DNA from: Morchella semilibera | Lineage: Eukaryota > Ascomycota > Pezizomycetes > Pezizales > Morchellaceae | Assembly: GCA_009192285.1 (NCBI GenBank) | Contig: WBVU01000005.1 | Location: 1,568,731 to 1,632,730 of the forward strand | Direction: 5' to 3' | Length of the DNA: 64,000 nucleotides | Made by a program: the position numbers and the translations under genes | Notes under the pieces: model-generated | The model's input: the letters and a program-made list of their open reading frames with translations, nothing else | Database searches by the model: none | What the model was told of the DNA's origin: nothing | Shown: positions 45,536 through 58,442 of the stretch, piece by piece | Numbering within the stretch: position 1 is the stretch's first letter | How the letters are laid out: each line of letters starts with the position of its first letter

Positions 45536-46730
45536 CTAAGGAGTGGCCTCCGGGGTGGGTGCAGGAGCGGTTTCACTAGTTGTGGCGGCGGGGATAGCAG
45601 TGGGAGCGTTAGATGTTGTAGTAGTGGCAGTAGGAGGGTCTAGGTATTGCTGTTCCTGCCATGGGCCCTCGTCGCTGAGTTCACAGCCGCCGGCGCAAGC
45701 GCATGAACCACCAAAGGCTGCAGGAAGATTCTCGGCGGGAATCTGTTTGAGAAGCTCGGGCTTGTATCCTGTGCCCAAAATGTTGATTTTTTCAACCTGG
45801 GCAGACGAGTTAGCTCTAAGGGCACCTCAAAATCCAAGCTATGGGGTATCAATTACGGTAACAGGATCCAAAAACTTCTTCACGACGCTAAAGACACCAG
45901 AGAAACCCCAAGGTGCATTGATGATGTACAGCTTTCCTAGCCTTTCAGGGTAGTAGTTTTGTGAAATCTTCGAGACTTCGCTAACGAAGCCGTATACCGA
46001 GGAAACACTTGTGAGACCAACACCCTTCAAATCCATGATGGTGCAGCAAGTTTCAAGGAGCTTGCCAGACTTTCGCGAGCAGGCTGGAAGACGGGGGTTA
46101 GCGAGCTTCTCGTATTCAATAACGAGATTCTTAAGCATTCGGTCCATAGATGTGATCTTGTACATGGCAGTTAAATCGATCTTTCCGAGCTGCTCGATAT
46201 AGACAGGACGGCCATCCTAAATCAAAGGGATTCAATCAGTTTCTGCAAAACTATTTGGGGTAGGGGGTGAGTTTGCAAGCCCCATACCTTATCAGTCTTG
46301 TGATAGTACTGGGGATAATATTCGAAGACTTTTGGCTTTTCAACATATTCGAAATCCTTCATGATCTCGTCCACCTTGAACTCTTTCCTCCAGGCCTCGC
46401 AATCCGTAAACATCTTCTTAGCCATGGGAATGTCGAATTTCCTGGCTCTCAAGAATCGGAGCTGAATAGGTACCGATCATCAGCTATGACAACTCGCCAA
46501 GTATAGAAGAATTGGGGGGGGGGGGTGGGTTAACGAACCAAGGTGATTGTGTCCAATCTTTCTGTGTAACCCTCCTTCTCGAGCTCCTCCCTCAACTTGA
46601 CGACCAGAGCATCGTGCTCAGGAGTGGTATGTCCTGGGTGTCCAGGGCCAGTTGCGGGGTTTGTTGTTGGAAAGGTGTAGTGATCGTATTTAGGATCGAT
46701 CTTCAGGTCGACGGTGCTAACTTCTCCCAT
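45536..46730 (-). CDS. SEC14: Sec14 phosphatidylinositol/phosphatidylcholine transfer protein
   Basis: CRAL-TRIO lipid transfer protein needed for Golgi secretion. Exons (minus) 46539-46730, 46288-46461, 45857-46216 and 45536-45796 total 987 nt, 328 residues. The N-terminus has [20 protein letters not shown] and [14 protein letters not shown] (CRAL-TRIO N), then [57 protein letters not shown] and [37 protein letters not shown] is the usual end of the domain; a Thr/Ala/Pro-rich tail follows. All four introns keep the frame. A G-run of 12 lies in the first intron. Confidence 0.95.
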
Positions 46731-48657
46731 TGTGGTGAGGCGTGTAATATGTAGTCTAAAAGTTGTAATGTATATATATCTAGCCTAAGAATGTGTCTCG
46801 AAGTTTTAGTTTCAGCCCACACAGTTTGACAAGATAAAGATTGACAAAAAAAAATAACAGATCTTAGCGGGGTTGAGTTTATAGATGGAAGGAGGGGCCA
46901 ACGAACACAAATGTGGAAATCAATGAATGGGGGGGGGGGGGGGGATGGGAGGGTGGTGGTGGTGGCTACGAAATGCTTATGAACGAAAATGATAGAAAAA
47001 TAGGATAGCAAGGGGAAAGGAAATATATGATAACTGACTGACCGAAGAGATAGATGGAGAAGAGAAAGGAGAAGGAGAGAGAGGAGATGAAGCCACGAGC
47101 CCTTGTATGTATATTAGTAGGAGCGAGTGATGACAGGAGGAGACAGACAACCAGCAGCTTGAATGGTTGGAGCGGAGTCGTCTAAAGGGTTAAGACCCAA
47201 AACTTATTACATACATGCCTAACAACGGCAATCCCAAGCCCCAAGCCATAAGGAGAGAAAGAGTGACACCGAGCGGTAATCCCAGACCAAAAATGAACGA
47301 CTGGCTGGGGGGGGGGGGAGAATAAAAAAATAAAATAAAAATAAACCTTGCCGTACCGTGCAGTAGCCTCAAGAGCTATTATGTACCCAGTCTATTCTCT
47401 ACTCTACCCAACCTCTACGTACGCCTCAACCCCCGTGCACCCGCCTCCAGTTTCCCTGAAACTGTAACTTATGCGGCTTGCCGCATGCCCGAATTGAACG
47501 TCGTACTTCGGCTTACGCGGCGTTTGTTTGATGGCTTACCGGGGGCTAATTTCGGTGTCTCACCGGGATCTCGGCCATACAGACCGGATTATCGGGCACA
47601 GCAGTTGTTTTAACAAGCAAGTACTTGTGTGTACCTACACCCCAATTAGTGGCAGAATATTAAATAGTAGGTGCATGTACTCGCAGGTCCATGACGTTTC
47701 CGAAGGTTGTGTTTACTGTTGCATTACCACTAAGTACCAGCGCCTCGGTAACAGTTTGGCCAAAGTTTCGAACCTGCACATAAACTTACATGTAGTACCT
47801 GCATACATGGAGACATTCTAATGGCCCACCAATTTCGGTATACTTGCCATATTCATATTACAACGCGCTTTGGTTCGCAATTTTTGTATGTACACGCTGA
47901 AATAAAGAGCACACTACTAGCCAGGTATTTTTTTAAATGGACATAAGCAGTAAAGGCCTGTCTATCTATATAGTAAAGACTACATGTAATGGAAGTTCTC
48001 AGATCCCGACGATCCAAAATACTAAAACCCTACGGATATTATATATCGGGAAAATAAAAGTCAGATCTACTACCCACGTTTTTGCATAAGATCCTTTGCT
48101 AATATGGACATGGGTAGTATGAAACCATGTTCGGATAGGGCACCGGGTTTTTAAACACCCCAAGATTTGCTTCTTGGAGTAAACAATATTTCTGGGATAT
48201 GGACAAGCGTAGCAGCTTCCGGGGGGCTCCCCAGCCAATATGTCACTGCCCCATGACCATCTATTATCATTCATCGTCACAATCCAAAGCTCGGGGTAGC
48301 TAGGGAATGCCCAACAACCGCAAATCATAGTCATAACCTATCACTCGTTCATGCTAAAAATCGGTAACGATCACTAACCGAGTTGTAGATTTAACGCCAC
48401 ACATCTTAAAAGAGTGCAGCGAGATGAATCTTGACAAAAAGATGTATACCAAGCGTGAAGACCCACCACAGCGCAAAAAAGAAAAAAAGGAAGAAAAGAG
48501 GACCAACCCAGCAGTACCCATATTTCACAATCATTAACCGAATTGGGCGAAAAGGTGAGAAATAGGAAGGAGGAAGAGGTGTCGAATGTAGTAGTTATGA
48601 CAAGCTTAAAAAAAGAAATATCTTGTCAATGGAGTACAAGAAATATACATTATGTGG
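46731..48657. other. SEC14-SEC17 intergenic region
   Basis: 1927 bp. It contains G-runs near 46930-46942 and 47308-47319, and TACATGTA at 47787 and 47981. A short frame at 47528-47821 has no similarity or exon context and was not called. Nothing else recognised. Confidence 0.55.
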
Positions 48658-49787
48658 CTAGGCCAGGTCATCCCCGTCGACAATGGCTACGAAGATATCC
48701 TAGTTAGTATTTAAGGTATATAATACACAAGGTGCCCCCCACACTAGGTAATGGGTTCAACTTACTCTCCTTGACCCTCAAGAGCATTGTAGTCTTCCAC
48801 TTATCAAGCTTGCTAAGTTGGTCAAATTGAAATACTTTATCTGAGAATATCTCATCATCTCCTTGATCAACAGCTTCGATGATATCCTTTAACAGGTGGA
48901 ATTCGCGAGTACTTTCGAATGTCACGTCCATTTCCTTGTAACTATCAAGTGCCCTCTTTGCGGCGACTTTGTCCTATCAACCACACCTTGTTAGCCCAAA
49001 TGCCCCCCCAGCCGCTGAAACTAGAGGGTTTACCCCAGCAGCCATGTGGCAAATCCCAGCCTTCAAAAAGTAATCCTTAAGGCTCCACTTCATCAGATTG
49101 TTCCCCGCAGAGCTTTTTGCAACGCCCTCATAGCGCTCAATAGCCTTCGGGTATATCTGCTCAAGAGCCGCCAGGTCTGCGACCTTTAAATATGCTTTAT
49201 TCGCCAGGGCCTCAGCATTATCACCCTGGAACCAATCACCAGCTAGCTCGTAGGCATCAATAGCGCGCTTAATATCGCCTAGATCAAGCTCGAATAACTC
49301 TGCGAGATTTTGTTGGTGAGTTGCGGCGCGGCGGAAGTTACCCTTTAGAGTGTAGTGACCGATTGCCTTTTCCAACACACACGCGGCCGCTGAAGGATCG
49401 TCCTTCCTATAGGCCTTGTAAGCTTCTACGTGAGTATTCGCCGCATCGTCTGGCTCGTTGATCTTAAGTTGAATCTCTGCTGCCTTCTCAAAAGCTTGGC
49501 CAGCTTCTCTGCCTGTGGGTTGGAAAGAGGTAAGCTTAGAAGGAGGGGCTGGGCTGAATGATAGGAACCTAGTTTGTTCATCCGGAAAGCGTTGGCGGCC
49601 TGGGTGTAAAGGTCTGCAGCAGATTCGAGCTTTTCCTGGCGGCCACCGAAGAAACTGAAGCCGCCCTGCGCGGAGGCAGCTGCCTTGTCGGCCTAATAAT
49701 AGTATAAGGAAGGTTAGTTGGTGCGCAGAAGGGTGAAAAGGGAGTGTTCAAGACCTTTGAAAGGAGGGCTCTGGGATCTTGGGCCAT
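48658..49787 (-). CDS. SEC17: Alpha-SNAP (Sec17), NSF attachment protein
   Basis: Adaptor that recruits Sec18/NSF to disassemble SNARE complexes after membrane fusion. Exons (minus) 49755-49787, 49569-49692, 49034-49512, 48766-48973 and a short last one. It begins MAQDPRALLSK-ADKAAASAQG, then GGFSFFGGRQEKLESAADLY, TPR-like HVEAYKAYRKDDPSAAACVL, RRAATHQQNLAELFELDLGD, LLKDIIEAVDQGD and KLDKWKTTMLLRVKE. The C-terminal exon is unclear: splicing at GTAAGT/CTAACTAG gives a basic tail, whereas another frame gives DIFVAIVDGDDLA, which resembles the acidic end of the family. A one- or two-base error is possible. The end coordinate is therefore approximate. Confidence 0.9.
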
Positions 49788-50579
49788 GGTTGATATAAAG
49801 TTTTGTGTATGTGGAGATATAGATATATGCACTTGTATAACCTAAGTGAATGCGGATAGATTTCTTTTCTTTGAGATGCTTGGTCTAAGTTAGAGTCAAG
49901 GCTCGCTTGCTGTCTAGATTCTATATATGTCACCTGGTGGGGATAGCTGAGGCTTGGCATTCGGTGTTCCTTATCTAATCCAACAAGCCAATTGTTCGCA
50001 ACCGAGTTCAACAATTTTTAAATCAGGGCAAGCGTGCGTATCTTCAACTGAGACATGCAGCCAAAATCAGCCAATGGGAATAATCAACAAAGACACTGGC
50101 AAGTCTAAGTCTGTGTAAATACTCTAAACACTTTTACAGGACCGAAATTCCTGCATCTCTCTTCTTAAAGAACATGTACGTGGGTACATGTATATGGTAC
50201 ATTCATGTGTCTACCTAGTAAATGTGCTCAAACTCTTTTTATGAGTCTCGAAAGTCATATATCTTTGAAAACTAGAACACCAAAATGCAATACTCTATAA
50301 ATTACAGCTCAATATATACATACATGTACCTACATGTATGTGGTGCCGTTTCGCTGTATATATCATTATAGTAACATCCATACTTCTAGCGTATATCTCA
50401 GACCTCAACGCTTTTTTTTCCCTCCCACCCCAAAAGGAAAGTCCTCCCACATCGCGCGGGTTTGGTCCAGTAAGCAGCGAACAGTTATCTACTCCCAATG
50501 CCCCTTCTCCCCTTCCTCTCCGTTCTTCACCAACCTACCTAGAGCACCCCCCCCCCCCCCCGCACTCAAAACCTTCAAA
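49788..50579. promoter_or_regulatory. Divergent region SEC17-CBR1
   Basis: 792 bp between divergent starts, with three TACATGTA palindromes (50185, 50321, 50331) and a C-run at about 50547-50561 about 20 bases before the CBR1 ATG. No gene seen. Confidence 0.55.
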
Positions 50580-51712
50580 ATGGCATCAAGCTCTTCAATC
50601 GCACCGGCCAAGAAGTCAAACCAAGCCCTTCTCAGCACACCGCTTCATGGGCTCTACATTCCAATCGGTCTCCTAGTTGTCGGAGTCGCCATAATCGACT
50701 ACAACTACGTCCCACACGCCGTGGCCGCCGCCGCTGTACTTGGTGGCCTTAAGGTCTTTCGTGGTCGTGAGTTTAAGCCCCTTTCCTGAAAGCGCTTAAG
50801 CGGAATTCTACAACGCTGACACTTCCCTTTTGGTGCTTCTTAGAATCACGAGTGGTTCTTAAGCACGACGAATTCCAAGAGTTCGAGCTCGCTGAGACAA
50901 TTGTTGTTTCTCATAATGTTGGGATGTACGAAACCTAGTTTTCAGCGATTCACTTGTCTGTGCTTATCTGCTAATTGAACGATAGCTACCGCTTCAACCT
51001 CCCCGAGCAAATGACATTCTTGGTCTTCCTATCGGCCAGCACGTCTCCATTGCCGCCACGATTGACGGAAAGGAGATAGTCCGCTCATACACGCCCATCT
51101 CTTCTGACGTTGACAAGGGTCAATTCTCCCTTCTTATCAAGTCCTACCCCACCGGTAACATCTCTAAATATATCGCCGGCCTCAAGGTTGGACAGACTAT
51201 CCGGGTCAAGGGTCCTAAAGGACACTTTCACTACCGCCCCAATCTTGTTCGCGCCTTCGGCATGATCGCTGGTGGAACCGGTATTACCCCGATGCTACAG
51301 ATCATTAAGGCTGTCTTGAGGAACCCAGAAGATAAGACACAGATTGACCTCCTCTTTGCCAACGTCAACGAGGAGGATATTCTTCTGAGGGAGGACCTGG
51401 ACGAGCTGTCAGCCACCCACTCCAACTTCCGTGTTCACTACGTCTTGAACAACCCCCAGAGGGCTGGACTGGTGGTGTTGGCTTTGTTACCGCTGATATG
51501 ATCAAGGTTCGTCCCGCTCATCGACTCCTCTTAAAACCCTAGTAAAGTATTAACAAAGATCAGGAACGATGCCCCTCCCCGGCAGGCGACGTAAAAATCC
51601 TTGTGTGCGGCCCCCACCCATGGTCTCAGCTATGAAGAAGGCCACCAGCGCTCTCGGCTACGAGCCTGCGAAGCCCGTGTCTAAACTCGATCACCAAGTT
51701 TTCTGCTTCTAG
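50580..51712 (+). CDS. CBR1: NADH-cytochrome b5 reductase
   Basis: Membrane-anchored flavoprotein passing electrons from NADH to cytochrome b5 for sterol and fatty-acid desaturation. Exons 50580-50766, 50844-50925, 50986-51506 and 51564-51712. After a short polar start comes one membrane segment ([20 protein letters not shown]), then [32 protein letters not shown] (FAD), [19 protein letters not shown] (NADH) and CGPPPMV-like text. The exons sum to 939 nt but need three single-base additions to stay in frame, at about 51013 (GAGCAAATGAC), in the C-run at 51454 and in the C-run at 51610. With those the length would be 313 residues, the family norm. Sequence errors are more likely than a pseudogene. 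The single N-terminal helix favours CBR1 over mitochondrial MCR1. Confidence 0.88.
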
Positions 51713-53419
51713 ACCATATATTAGGACCATTAATTTCTTTTTTTCTTTTTTTTGCTACGAAGGCGCTGGAATTGGGAAGGGTAAAAAAAGAATTCTATAG
51801 ATGATCATCATGAAGGGCGTATCTCATAATACCCATATTAATTCTTTTTGGCTTTCTTGAGATTTTGAAGGTTGTAGAGTAGTCAGTCGTAGGGAGATCT
51901 CGGGAGTGATTCATGAGACATCACTCCTTCTACATATATAAAAGAATATCCGTTTTCAAATTACCTGAACATTTAGAAAGTACACCTACATAACAAAAAA
52001 TCAAAATTCAATAATCAATAATTAAAAAATAGTTAGCCTACCATGGGTGGGATTAAGCCCAACCCAACATGCGCGTCTGGGGGACCTCTCCCCACGACCA
52101 CCCCCATACCCTCCCCCCCACAAACCACTGCCCGCAACCTCTCTACTCGTGACGGCAGTGGTGGCGGCCTTTATTTTCCTTTTAATCTGATTTGTATACA
52201 ATGTACTTGAGCTTACTCGGGAGAGATAACCTAGACGAAATCCAGTCACCAGAAAACAACAACAAAGCTGCAGCAAGCAGAGATTTGGGGATCTTGATTT
52301 TGGCCGGAGCTTAAAAGCAAAAAAGCAGTTATCAGCATCAATCCTGCATTCGGCCTGATATCGACTTCTGGCTACATGTAGTTGCAGTATGTCTTGCTAT
52401 GGTAGAAGCAGTACAGATTCCCTCCACTCCCAGGAGTCTTTAAGCTTCAATACGAGATACCATACACTTGAGCTGCACCTATGTACTACTACTTCCGGCT
52501 GTACCTTATATGTACTACAGGCCTTTTAGCAGTCGTTTGCATGGCACAGCATCAGCAGCTTCTGAGCCACATAGCTTGCAATTGGCAACACCCAACCCCA
52601 TGTAGGGGGATAACCAAAAGTCAAACCTTTGCCCTTCTACGCTCCTCAATCGATAAATCAGGTCACCAGGTATCACTCGACTTCCCCACGCACCAGTATA
52701 TAAAGTGTTAGGCACTCTCTCTAAAAACAACAGCAAATAAAGGGAAAAAACAGCAAAAATAATAGAATGATGCGGCTACTGCTCCAAATAGTAAAGTGCT
52801 CCTATTGGTACACAGCCATAGTTTGCTCGACCTCGGAGTTTAGCAATTAAGCAGATACATGTGGTTTTATCCCGCGTTATTTCTGATCTCAGCTATAGAT
52901 AACGCAGGTACTATGGCGGGAAGGAGTTACATATACTGATAATCAGTCTTCCCCTTTCGATACGACGATAGTCAGCTTTCATGCAAGCCATAGGAACACA
53001 CAACTCCTTGATAAGGAGCAGTGGCCATGAAAAATCGCCGTTTCGAGGGAGTGGCTGCATGGTTGTACCCGTTCTTTCTGGTCAGCCTTGCTATATATAT
53101 ATATCAAAGGAATAATATATCGGCCTTTTGGTCTCCGGGGAGCATAATGTACTACTATTGATAGCTCTTTGGCACCGTGCGAACTTATTATAGGGTAGCT
53201 ACGACATGCCTATATGGTATATATCCACTCTAGGGGCGCCTTGAAAGCCGGGCTTTGAGCCCATCGGGCTCCACATCAGCCGGGCAGCAGAAGGCCGGCA
53301 CCGTCCACATTCACCAAGTCGAAGCTCCTCAAAACCTATGACAATATAACGAGCACGTACAAAGAGAATCGACAAAACCCAGTCGATTTCAGAAAGGAAA
53401 TCTACCTACAGCACATTAT
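51713..53419. other. CBR1-TRP4 intergenic region
   Basis: 1707 bp between convergent genes. One TACATGTA at 52373-52380 and AT-rich tracts near 53095. No coding or RNA gene recognised. Confidence 0.5.
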
Positions 53420-54693
53420 CTATACCTTCCCCGCCGCATCTGCCGCCTCCCTACTAACCTGTACAAACCTCCTCCACTCTCTCCACGCGCTCCCATCCCT
53501 CATGGCCTCCTCCGTCCTCTCTACCCCACTCCTCCACACGTCTCCCCTCGCCACCTCACCCTCACCCACCCTCTCCACCTCCCCCATCAACCCCGTCACC
53601 ACCAACAGCGCCGCCGTATTCACCAGCACAAATTCCCTCACGGCCCTCTCCTCTTCCCCACCGCCGCCATTCAGTAGCCTCTCCAGGATGACCGCATTCT
53701 CACCGGCGCTCTTGCCCCCCGCCACGTCCTGCAGCGGGTGCACGCCCACGCCGAACGTCTCCACGGGATGCACCCAGAAGTGGTCCACCACAACCTCCCC
53801 GCCGAGATCAACAAGCCTCCAACACTCGGTCCGCACCGAGATCGATACCTCGTCAAGCCCCTCCTCGCCACACACCACCATTCCCTTCCGGCACCCCAGC
53901 AGCCTCAGCGTCTCCGCAAACACGGGGCCCAGCTCCCGCCGGCCCACGCCAATGATCCTCGCCTCGAGCCCCCCCGGGACCGAGTAGTCCACGGGATTCA
54001 CCAGCGGGCCCAGCAGGTTGAAGATTGTCCTGAAGCCCAGCCCCTTGCGAATGCCCGCGACGTGGCGCATGGCCGGGTGGTAGACGGGCGCAAACAGGAA
54101 GCAGAAGTTTCCTCCTTCTCCGGAACCGTCGGCGCCACTGAAGAGAGAGGCGACGACGTCGGGGGTGACGCACTGCAGCTGCGCGCCGAGGCTGGTCAGG
54201 ATGTCGGCGGAGCCGGAGGTGGAGGTGGAGGCCTTGTTGCCGTGCTTGCAGATGCGGAGGCCGCAGCCCGAGGCGAGGATCGCGGAGGTGGTGGAGACGT
54301 TGAAGGTGTTGTGGCCGTCGCCGCCGGTGCCGACGATGTCGACCTGTCTCTTGTCAGTTACTATTTCTGGTGAGGGAGGAGGGGGGGGGGGTGGCTCACA
54401 AGGCCACCGCCGTAGCTATTTGGCGATGAATGCATCCCATGGACGGAGGGGGGCATGGGCAGGAGCGGGGTGCCGGCGGCGCGCATGGCGGTGGCGGCAG
54501 CGGCAATGATGGGAGGGTGCTGGTCGAGGGAGGTGAAGTGGAGAGCGGTCAGGAGAGAGGACGTCTGGGCGGGCGTCAGGGCGTCATGGAAGATGTGGGT
54601 GATGGCCGTGGTGATCTGGGAAGGGGTTACGCTGTCGCGGGAGGTGGAGAGCAATTTGAGGAGGGGGAGGATCGATTCTTTGGGTTCCTCCAT
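53420..54693 (-). CDS. TRP4: Anthranilate phosphoribosyltransferase
   Basis: Transfers phosphoribose from PRPP to anthranilate, the second committed step of tryptophan synthesis. Exons (minus) 54400-54693 and 53420-54343 give 405 residues. The join reads NSYGGGL-VDIVGTGGDGHNTFN, the PRPP-binding loop; VSTTSAILASGCGLRICKHG (KHGN), SADILTSLGAQ and FCFLFAPVYHPAMRHVAGIR follow, then KGLGFRTIFNLLGPLVNP. GLDEVSIS is the second metal-binding motif. Frame is intact. The 56-bp intron contains a run of about 12 G residues. Codon third positions are strongly GC-rich compared with neighbours. Confidence 0.95.
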
Positions 54694-55081
54694 TGCTGTG
54701 TATATATATAATTATATAATTATATAATTATATATTTATAGGGGGAGGTAGTGGTGGTGAAGGATTAAGGTTTATTTGGTTGTCGAAGAGCGGGGAAAGT
54801 TGGCGGGAAGTCATTGACAGCAGCATGCCGGGATGCAAATAACTAACCCTAGCCCTGTCACAGCTACTATGCATTTATTTATCTATACTTCATACATGCG
54901 TGCTATAAAATATCAACTCAATTGGGGGTAAAGATAAATAGATAGAGGTATAAATAGTTCAATTTCTCATTAAAATAAACGCATATTGATACTACTTCTA
55001 TCTAAACAGGTATCTCTCTCTCCAGCATACATACACCATCCAGCCAATGCACCCCCAATGTGCATAAGCTGCCCATCACCG
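54694..55081. other. TRP4-cyclophilin intergenic region
   Basis: 388 bp with a TATATATAATTATATAATTATATA tract at about 54700-54738 directly upstream of TRP4; otherwise nothing recognised. The cyclophilin gene ends at its right side. Confidence 0.55.
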
Positions 55082-55987
55082 TTACTCCTCCCCCTCGACG
55101 CGCGCCTTTATGATCGAAACCTCGTCCACGGGCTTGTCGTTCGCATCCGTCTTGACCAGGCCCATCCTCTGCACAGTCCTCATCCCTGTCGTGACCCTTC
55201 CAAAGATGGTGTGCCCCCCGTCCAGCCACGGCGTCGGCGCAAGAGTAATGAAGCTATTTGATTTACCCACACCCAAAAAGTCAGTTTCCAGGACATGTAT
55301 GTAGCAGCTAGCTGTGGGCGGGTACGCACAATTGCGACCCATTGGTGTTGGGTCCCGAGTTGGCCATCGAGAGGATCCCGGCGCCGGTGTGTTTCAGGTT
55401 CGGGTGGATCTCGCTGGAAGTGAGGAGAAGTTTCAACGTGGTTAGTTTTTATATTTATATTTATATATTTATATGTAGCCCTAGGAGAAGGTGGTATAGG
55501 TGGGTGGGGAGCATACTCATCGAACTTGGCGCCGTAGATTGAGGAACCGCCGCGGCCAGTGCCAGTCGGGTCGCCGCCTTGGATCATGAAGTCGGGGATG
55601 ATTCGGTGGAACTATGGGGTGTCAGTATAGTATTACACGATGCACCCCGGGGTTGCAGGTGGGTGGGGATCGAAGGTATGAGGGTACGGACGGGGCAGTT
55701 GTTGTAGTAGCCACGCTTCACGAGGGTTTCAAAGTTATGGCAGGTCTACTTGTTGCGTATGAAGTGTTAGATTAAGCTTTGTAGAGATATTTTTCAGGAA
55801 GGGTAGGTAGTGTAGTAGCTATAGAAGAGAAGAAGAAGGGAACGCACCTTGGGGGCGTGGTCGACGTAAAGCTCGATGGAGATTGTGCCCTGGGAGGTGT
55901 TAGCTATTTGTACATATGTAATATGTGTAGAAGGTGTATTGGGGGATTGTGCACCATTGAGGTTTCCAGTACGATATTAGTCGCCAT
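55082..55987 (-). CDS. Peptidyl-prolyl cis-trans isomerase, PPIL1-type cyclophilin
   Basis: Single-domain cyclophilin of the spliceosome-associated PPIL1 group. About six short exons from ATG 55987 ([19 protein letters not shown]), exon 2 at 55848-55889. Later exons give [32 protein letters not shown] (catalytic Arg and the conserved loop), [18 protein letters not shown] and [20 protein letters not shown] with the active-site Trp and His. The end is [14 protein letters not shown]. Length about 165 residues, the family norm. It is divergent from BDP1. The many small introns are typical of fungal cyclophilins of this type. Confidence 0.9.
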
Positions 55988-56392
55988 GATTTGAGTTTGA
56001 GGAGTGTTATAGAGAGAGTGAGTGAGTGAGTGTGAGTGAGTGTGAGTGAGTGAGAGTGAGTGAGTGAGAATAAAATCAGTTGCTCCTTCACCTTCGATTC
56101 TTGCGGCTCTACACAAACCCACGTTCTGACAAGTACCCGAATCCTTGGCAGAGTTGATCCCGCAAAAAACAAAAAAATTACAAAAAATTAAGCCCCACCA
56201 AATGACACATTTCGCATTCACTCACTCACTCACTCGTTTTCTCTCCCTTCCTCTCTCTCATCTCACCCCTCATCTCATCTCTCATCTCGTCTTATGCTCA
56301 CCACCACCACCACCACCACCACCACTCACTCATCAATATCAATAGCCAATTCCTCTCATATACCTAATATCTACATTCTACATTAATTGGCC
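55988..56392. promoter_or_regulatory. Divergent promoter PPIL1/BDP1 with mirrored CACT repeats
   Basis: 405 bp. A (GAGT)n tract at about 56014-56070 and a (CACT)n tract at about 56218-56237 face opposite ways, so each gene has a CACTCACT-type tract upstream in its own sense direction. A (CCA)n microsatellite lies at about 56297-56325. Confidence 0.7.
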
Positions 56393-58442
56393 ATGAGTTC
56401 GGTCGTCAGTGAGTACCCCCCCCCCCTCTCTGCTGCCCCCCCCCCCCGGCCACTGTGGCTCCAACCCCAACTCTGACCCTGCCAGATAAATCAAAGAATA
56501 AATTCGCCCCAAAGGCGCGCGTTCGACCCCGCCCCGCTGGCCCCTCCCTACCATCTACATCATCCTTCTCCTCATCCTCATCCTCCGTCTCTTCCACCAC
56601 AACCACCACCGCTACCATTAGTACCACCAGCAGCGCACACCCCGCCCCAAAACCGTCCCTCGAAATACCTGTACCAATACAAATACCTATCTCGCTAGCG
56701 CTAGCGCCGGAAGAAGCCTTAGCCTCAGGTAGCGATGATTCGCCCCCCGTACCTGCCCAACGCCAGTCCTCACCACCGCCGCCCTCACCCCCACCACTAC
56801 CGCAACCGCAACTAAGAGCAAGCGCGGGGATACCAATGATACGGTCTGTGTCCACGCCCGCTATCCCGATGCTGCGCTCAACATCGAATGGGATCCCGGG
56901 GGTTTACACGGCGACGGCGATGCCAACGCCCATTGCGACGCCGACCGCAAGTATCGTTGAGGCGGAGGAGGCGGAGGTCGGTGAAGAAGAAGAAGAAGGA
57001 GAGGCGGAGGACGCGGAGATGGAGGACAAAGTTGAGGAGACCGCGCGGCGGGGGAGAAGGAAGGCGGGAGGGAAGGCCCTTGCTACCAGTGCCGCTGCTA
57101 CAGAAGACCCCGAGGAAGACGAAGCCACCACGGCCACCTCCACGACCGCTACCAAGCGCAAAGCGCGCACCGCCACTGCCGGCGAACCCGCACCAAAACG
57201 CAAGCCCGCTCAGCCACGGCAGAAAAAGCGTGCCCCAACCACCGCCGCCGCCGCCGACAGTACAGGGGCGGCGGTGTCGAAGAAGCGAGGGCGACGGCGC
57301 GCGCAGTCGCCGGAGGATGGCGAGGCACAGGAGATTGCGGTGAACGTGGTCAAGATGAAGGATCTATGCCGGGACATGCGGATCGGGCGCAAGAGTGCCC
57401 GGTTCCTCGAGATCCAGGCGGAGGAGGCGGCTCGCGCGGCGCTGTCGGCCCAAGAGCTAGAGGAGGCGGACGAAGCACGGCGGGCAGCAGAGGAGGAAAG
57501 GGGTCGCGAGACGGCGGAGCAGCGGATAGAGAGGTTGGCGGTAGAGAGGAATCAGAAGGGGTTTGTGTTTCCCATCCCATTTCTTTTTTTTCTTCTATAT
57601 CTACCCTGGCGGGGAGGGTGGGCTTCTACAAGAAGCTAACTACCCCTACGCCCACAGACTCAACACCGCCCAGCTCCGTATTGTCAACGGCGAGATCGTC
57701 ATCGACGACGAGTCCCTGCAGATTGACCGCCGCGAGCGCGACGCAATCGACGAAGAAGCCCTCGAGATCGTCGAGGAGAACCAGCACACACGGCGCATCA
57801 CCTCGCAGTCCTTCTCCAAGCGCGAGAAGGTGCCCAAGTGGGATGCTGAGCAGACGGCGCGCTTCTACGAGGCCCTCTCCATGTTTGGCACTGACTTTGA
57901 GATCATCTCAAGGATGTTCACCGGCCGCAGTCGCAGACAGATGCGGAACAAGTATCTATGCGAGGAGCGAAAGAACCCCGGGAGGATCACGAATGCGCTT
58001 AGGACCAGGATCGCTATTGGTATGCTTACCCCCCTTCTCTATCACCTCCCTCTACTCTGCGGCGGTGCGGTGTGAAATTCCTACTAACATGGGAGGGGGA
58101 ACAGATATTGACCAATACTCCACTCTCACCTCACAGGAGTTCCAAGACCCACAAGAGCTCGAAGATGAGCTACAAAAACTGCGAGACGAGCACGAGGCCA
58201 GCGAGACGGCCGCAGCAACGCACATCGTCGAGGCGGAGCGGGAGCGGCAAGAGGCAGCAAACGCCGCCATGATTGCGGGCGACAGCGGCATCGGCGTGAA
58301 TGCCGAGGCGGGCAAGAAGACGAGGAAGAAGAAGGGCACGCGCGGGGGAGGAGGAGGGGCGGGCGAGGAGGAGCTAACTATGAGCAGGGAGGAGTATGAG
58401 GCGATGAGGGCCAGGCAGGCGGCAGAGGCCGAGGGGTTGTAG
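56393..58442 (+). CDS. BDP1: TFIIIB subunit Bdp1 (B'')
   Basis: Component of the RNA polymerase III initiation factor TFIIIB. Exons 56393-56408, 56486-57560, 57658-58019 and 58105-58442 total 1791 nt, 596 residues, similar to yeast Bdp1 (594). The tiny first exon splices to give MSSVV-NKSKNKFAPKARVRPRP, the conserved start. A low-complexity Ser/Ala/Thr and acidic region follows, then the extended SANT domain: SFSKREKVPKWDAEQTARFY, EALSMFGTDFEIISRMFTGR and RRQMRNKYLCEERKNP. A Glu/Arg-rich coiled coil and a basic tail close the protein. Two C-runs lie in intron 1. All splice joins keep the frame. Confidence 0.94.

Noticed and set aside
47528-47821. 97-codon frame between SEC14 and SEC17
   Set aside because: Composition looks random, there is no family similarity and no exon or promoter support.
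53502-54373. Plus-strand frames opposite TRP4
   Set aside because: They mirror the GC-rich TRP4 coding sequence and have no domain similarity.
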